In this document: piece by piece, positions 63,388 to 64,000 of the stretch
How positions within the stretch are numbered: the first letter of the stretch is position 1
Layout: every line of letters starts with the position of its first letter
Source: Aquiflexum sp. TKW24L
GTDB taxonomy: Bacteria > Bacteroidota > Bacteroidia > Cytophagales > Cyclobacteriaceae
Direction of reading: 5' to 3'
DNA: 64,000 bases
Assembly (NCBI RefSeq): GCF_023502205.1
Contig: NZ_JAMFLG010000002.1
Span: forward strand, 1-64,000
Notes under the pieces: model-generated
What the model was told of the DNA's origin: nothing
What the model saw: the letters and a program-made list of their open reading frames with translations, nothing else
Database searches by the model: none
Made by a program: the position numbers and the translations under genes

Positions 63388-64000
63388 TTATTTAACTTCA
63401 AAGCTAGCTCTTCTAGCCAATTGTCTGGCATCGGCAGAATTTTTATCTACGCTAGTATCTTCACCATATCCTTTGTAGGAAAGTCTTGAAGAGTCTATAC
63501 CCGAAGAGATCAAAAGATCATATACTGCTTTTGCTCTTCTCTCAGACAACTTCATGTTGTAATCAGCAGGACCAATTTCGTCAGCAAATCCTTTTACTTC
63601 TAGTTTAACTCCAGGATTTCTATTCAAGAAGTTAGCAACATAGTTTACAGCGGATGCAGAAAAACCTAGTGGTTTTGCTGAATCAAATGCGTAATAAACG
63701 TTTACGTAGTTCTCATTGATAGCTCTCTTAAAGAAGTCAGTTTCTTCCTTAACTTGTTCAATTGGACAACCGTTATTTGAGGCCGGACCTGGAGCGAATG
63801 GACATTTATCCAAATGATCAGGTATTCCGTCACCGTCAGAATCCATTGCTCTACCCTGTGAATCTACTCTTGATCCAGATGGAGTATTTGGCTCTTTGTC
63901 AAGATAATCAGGGATACCATCACCGTCAGAGTCTTTCAACATATCTTTAATTTCGCCGATTTGTTGAGCCAATTCAGCTTTGGTAGCATATTTATCTGCT
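63388..64000 (-). CDS. OmpA-family protein with thrombospondin-type-3 repeats (C-terminal part)
   Basis: The reading frame is open from the stop at 63388 to the end of the window, so the N-terminus is missing; the last visible codons read ADKYATKAELAQQ. Two TSP3 calcium repeats (DSDGDGIPDYLD and DSDGDGIPDHLDKCP) precede an OmpA peptidoglycan-binding domain: VYYAFDSAKP, LEVKGFADEIGPADYN and LSERRAKAVYDLL with GIDSSRLSYKGYGED and RRASFEVK at the end. Such proteins tie an outer-membrane barrel to the cell wall. The missing part should hold the barrel. Confidence 0.9.
   Translation of the reverse strand, partial: ADKYATKAELAQQIGEIKDMLKDSDGDGIPDYLDKEPNTPSGSRVDSQGRAMDSDGDGIPDHLDKCPFAPGPASNNGCPIEQVKEETDFFKRAINENYVNVYYAFDSAKPLGFSASAVNYVANFLNRNPGVKLEVKGFADEIGPADYNMKLSERRAKAVYDLLISSGIDSSRLSYKGYGEDTSVDKNSADARQLARRASFEVK

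Overview
The window looks like a chromosomal segment of a Bacteroidota member, most likely class Cytophagia (order Cytophagales, Cyclobacteriaceae-like). The grounds are a SusC/SusD pair, several large FG-GAP/ASPIC lipoproteins, an Na+-translocating NADH:quinone reductase operon, TAnnTTTG-type -7 boxes in front of several genes, A-rich rather than Shine-Dalgarno leaders, and outer-membrane proteins ending in aromatic-terminal beta strands. Genus is inference; no rRNA or tRNA gene was seen.

Layout. 0-5 kb: an outer-membrane protein, a membrane-anchored unknown, a collagen-like lipoprotein, hemE, a palindrome-rich intergenic block, a MOSC protein and a small membrane ORF. 5.4-22.4 kb: the main accessory block, all on the + strand: SusC, SusD, a strong terminator, then three giant paralogous FG-GAP/ASPIC lipoproteins (with a small unknown lipoprotein between the first two) and a vanadium-haloperoxidase/PAP2-like lipoprotein. 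This is the best candidate for an uncharacterised envelope system. 22.4-28 kb: rsmG, short-period repeat arrays, a frameshifted outer-membrane protein gene, a sialidase-like BNR protein, a Fic AMP-transferase and a PH-domain membrane protein.

28-36.4 kb: DnaE polymerase carrying an N-terminal proofreading exonuclease domain, thioredoxin, the tRNA selenouridine pair selU-selD, a DUF1080 protein and a DUF502 membrane protein. 36.4-43 kb (- strand): nqrABCDE closed by a terminator with no nqrF, then cmk-ispH. 43-50 kb: adenine deaminase, acyl-CoA dehydrogenase, and a glpD-glpK-glpF glycerol operon. 50-57 kb: a histidine phosphatase lipoprotein fused in frame with the stub of a PIN toxin beside its intact antitoxin, an RluA-type pseudouridine synthase, prfC, an orphan sensor kinase, Dps, lipA and an outer-membrane protein. 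57-64 kb: an ECF sigma factor (TTG start) with a membrane/beta-barrel partner and an FKBP lipoprotein, L-serine dehydratase, an upp-antiporter-membrane protein operon, and the C-terminal part of an OmpA/TSP3 protein running off the window end.

Two cross-cutting features stand out. First, intergenic DNA carries short-period arrays: 7-nt period (TCTNNNN, GGGAAGT, AAGTACG) and 8-nt period (CGCAAAGN), often abutting gene ends. Second, several long ORFs overrun their true starts, and terminators or signal peptides show where the genes really begin.
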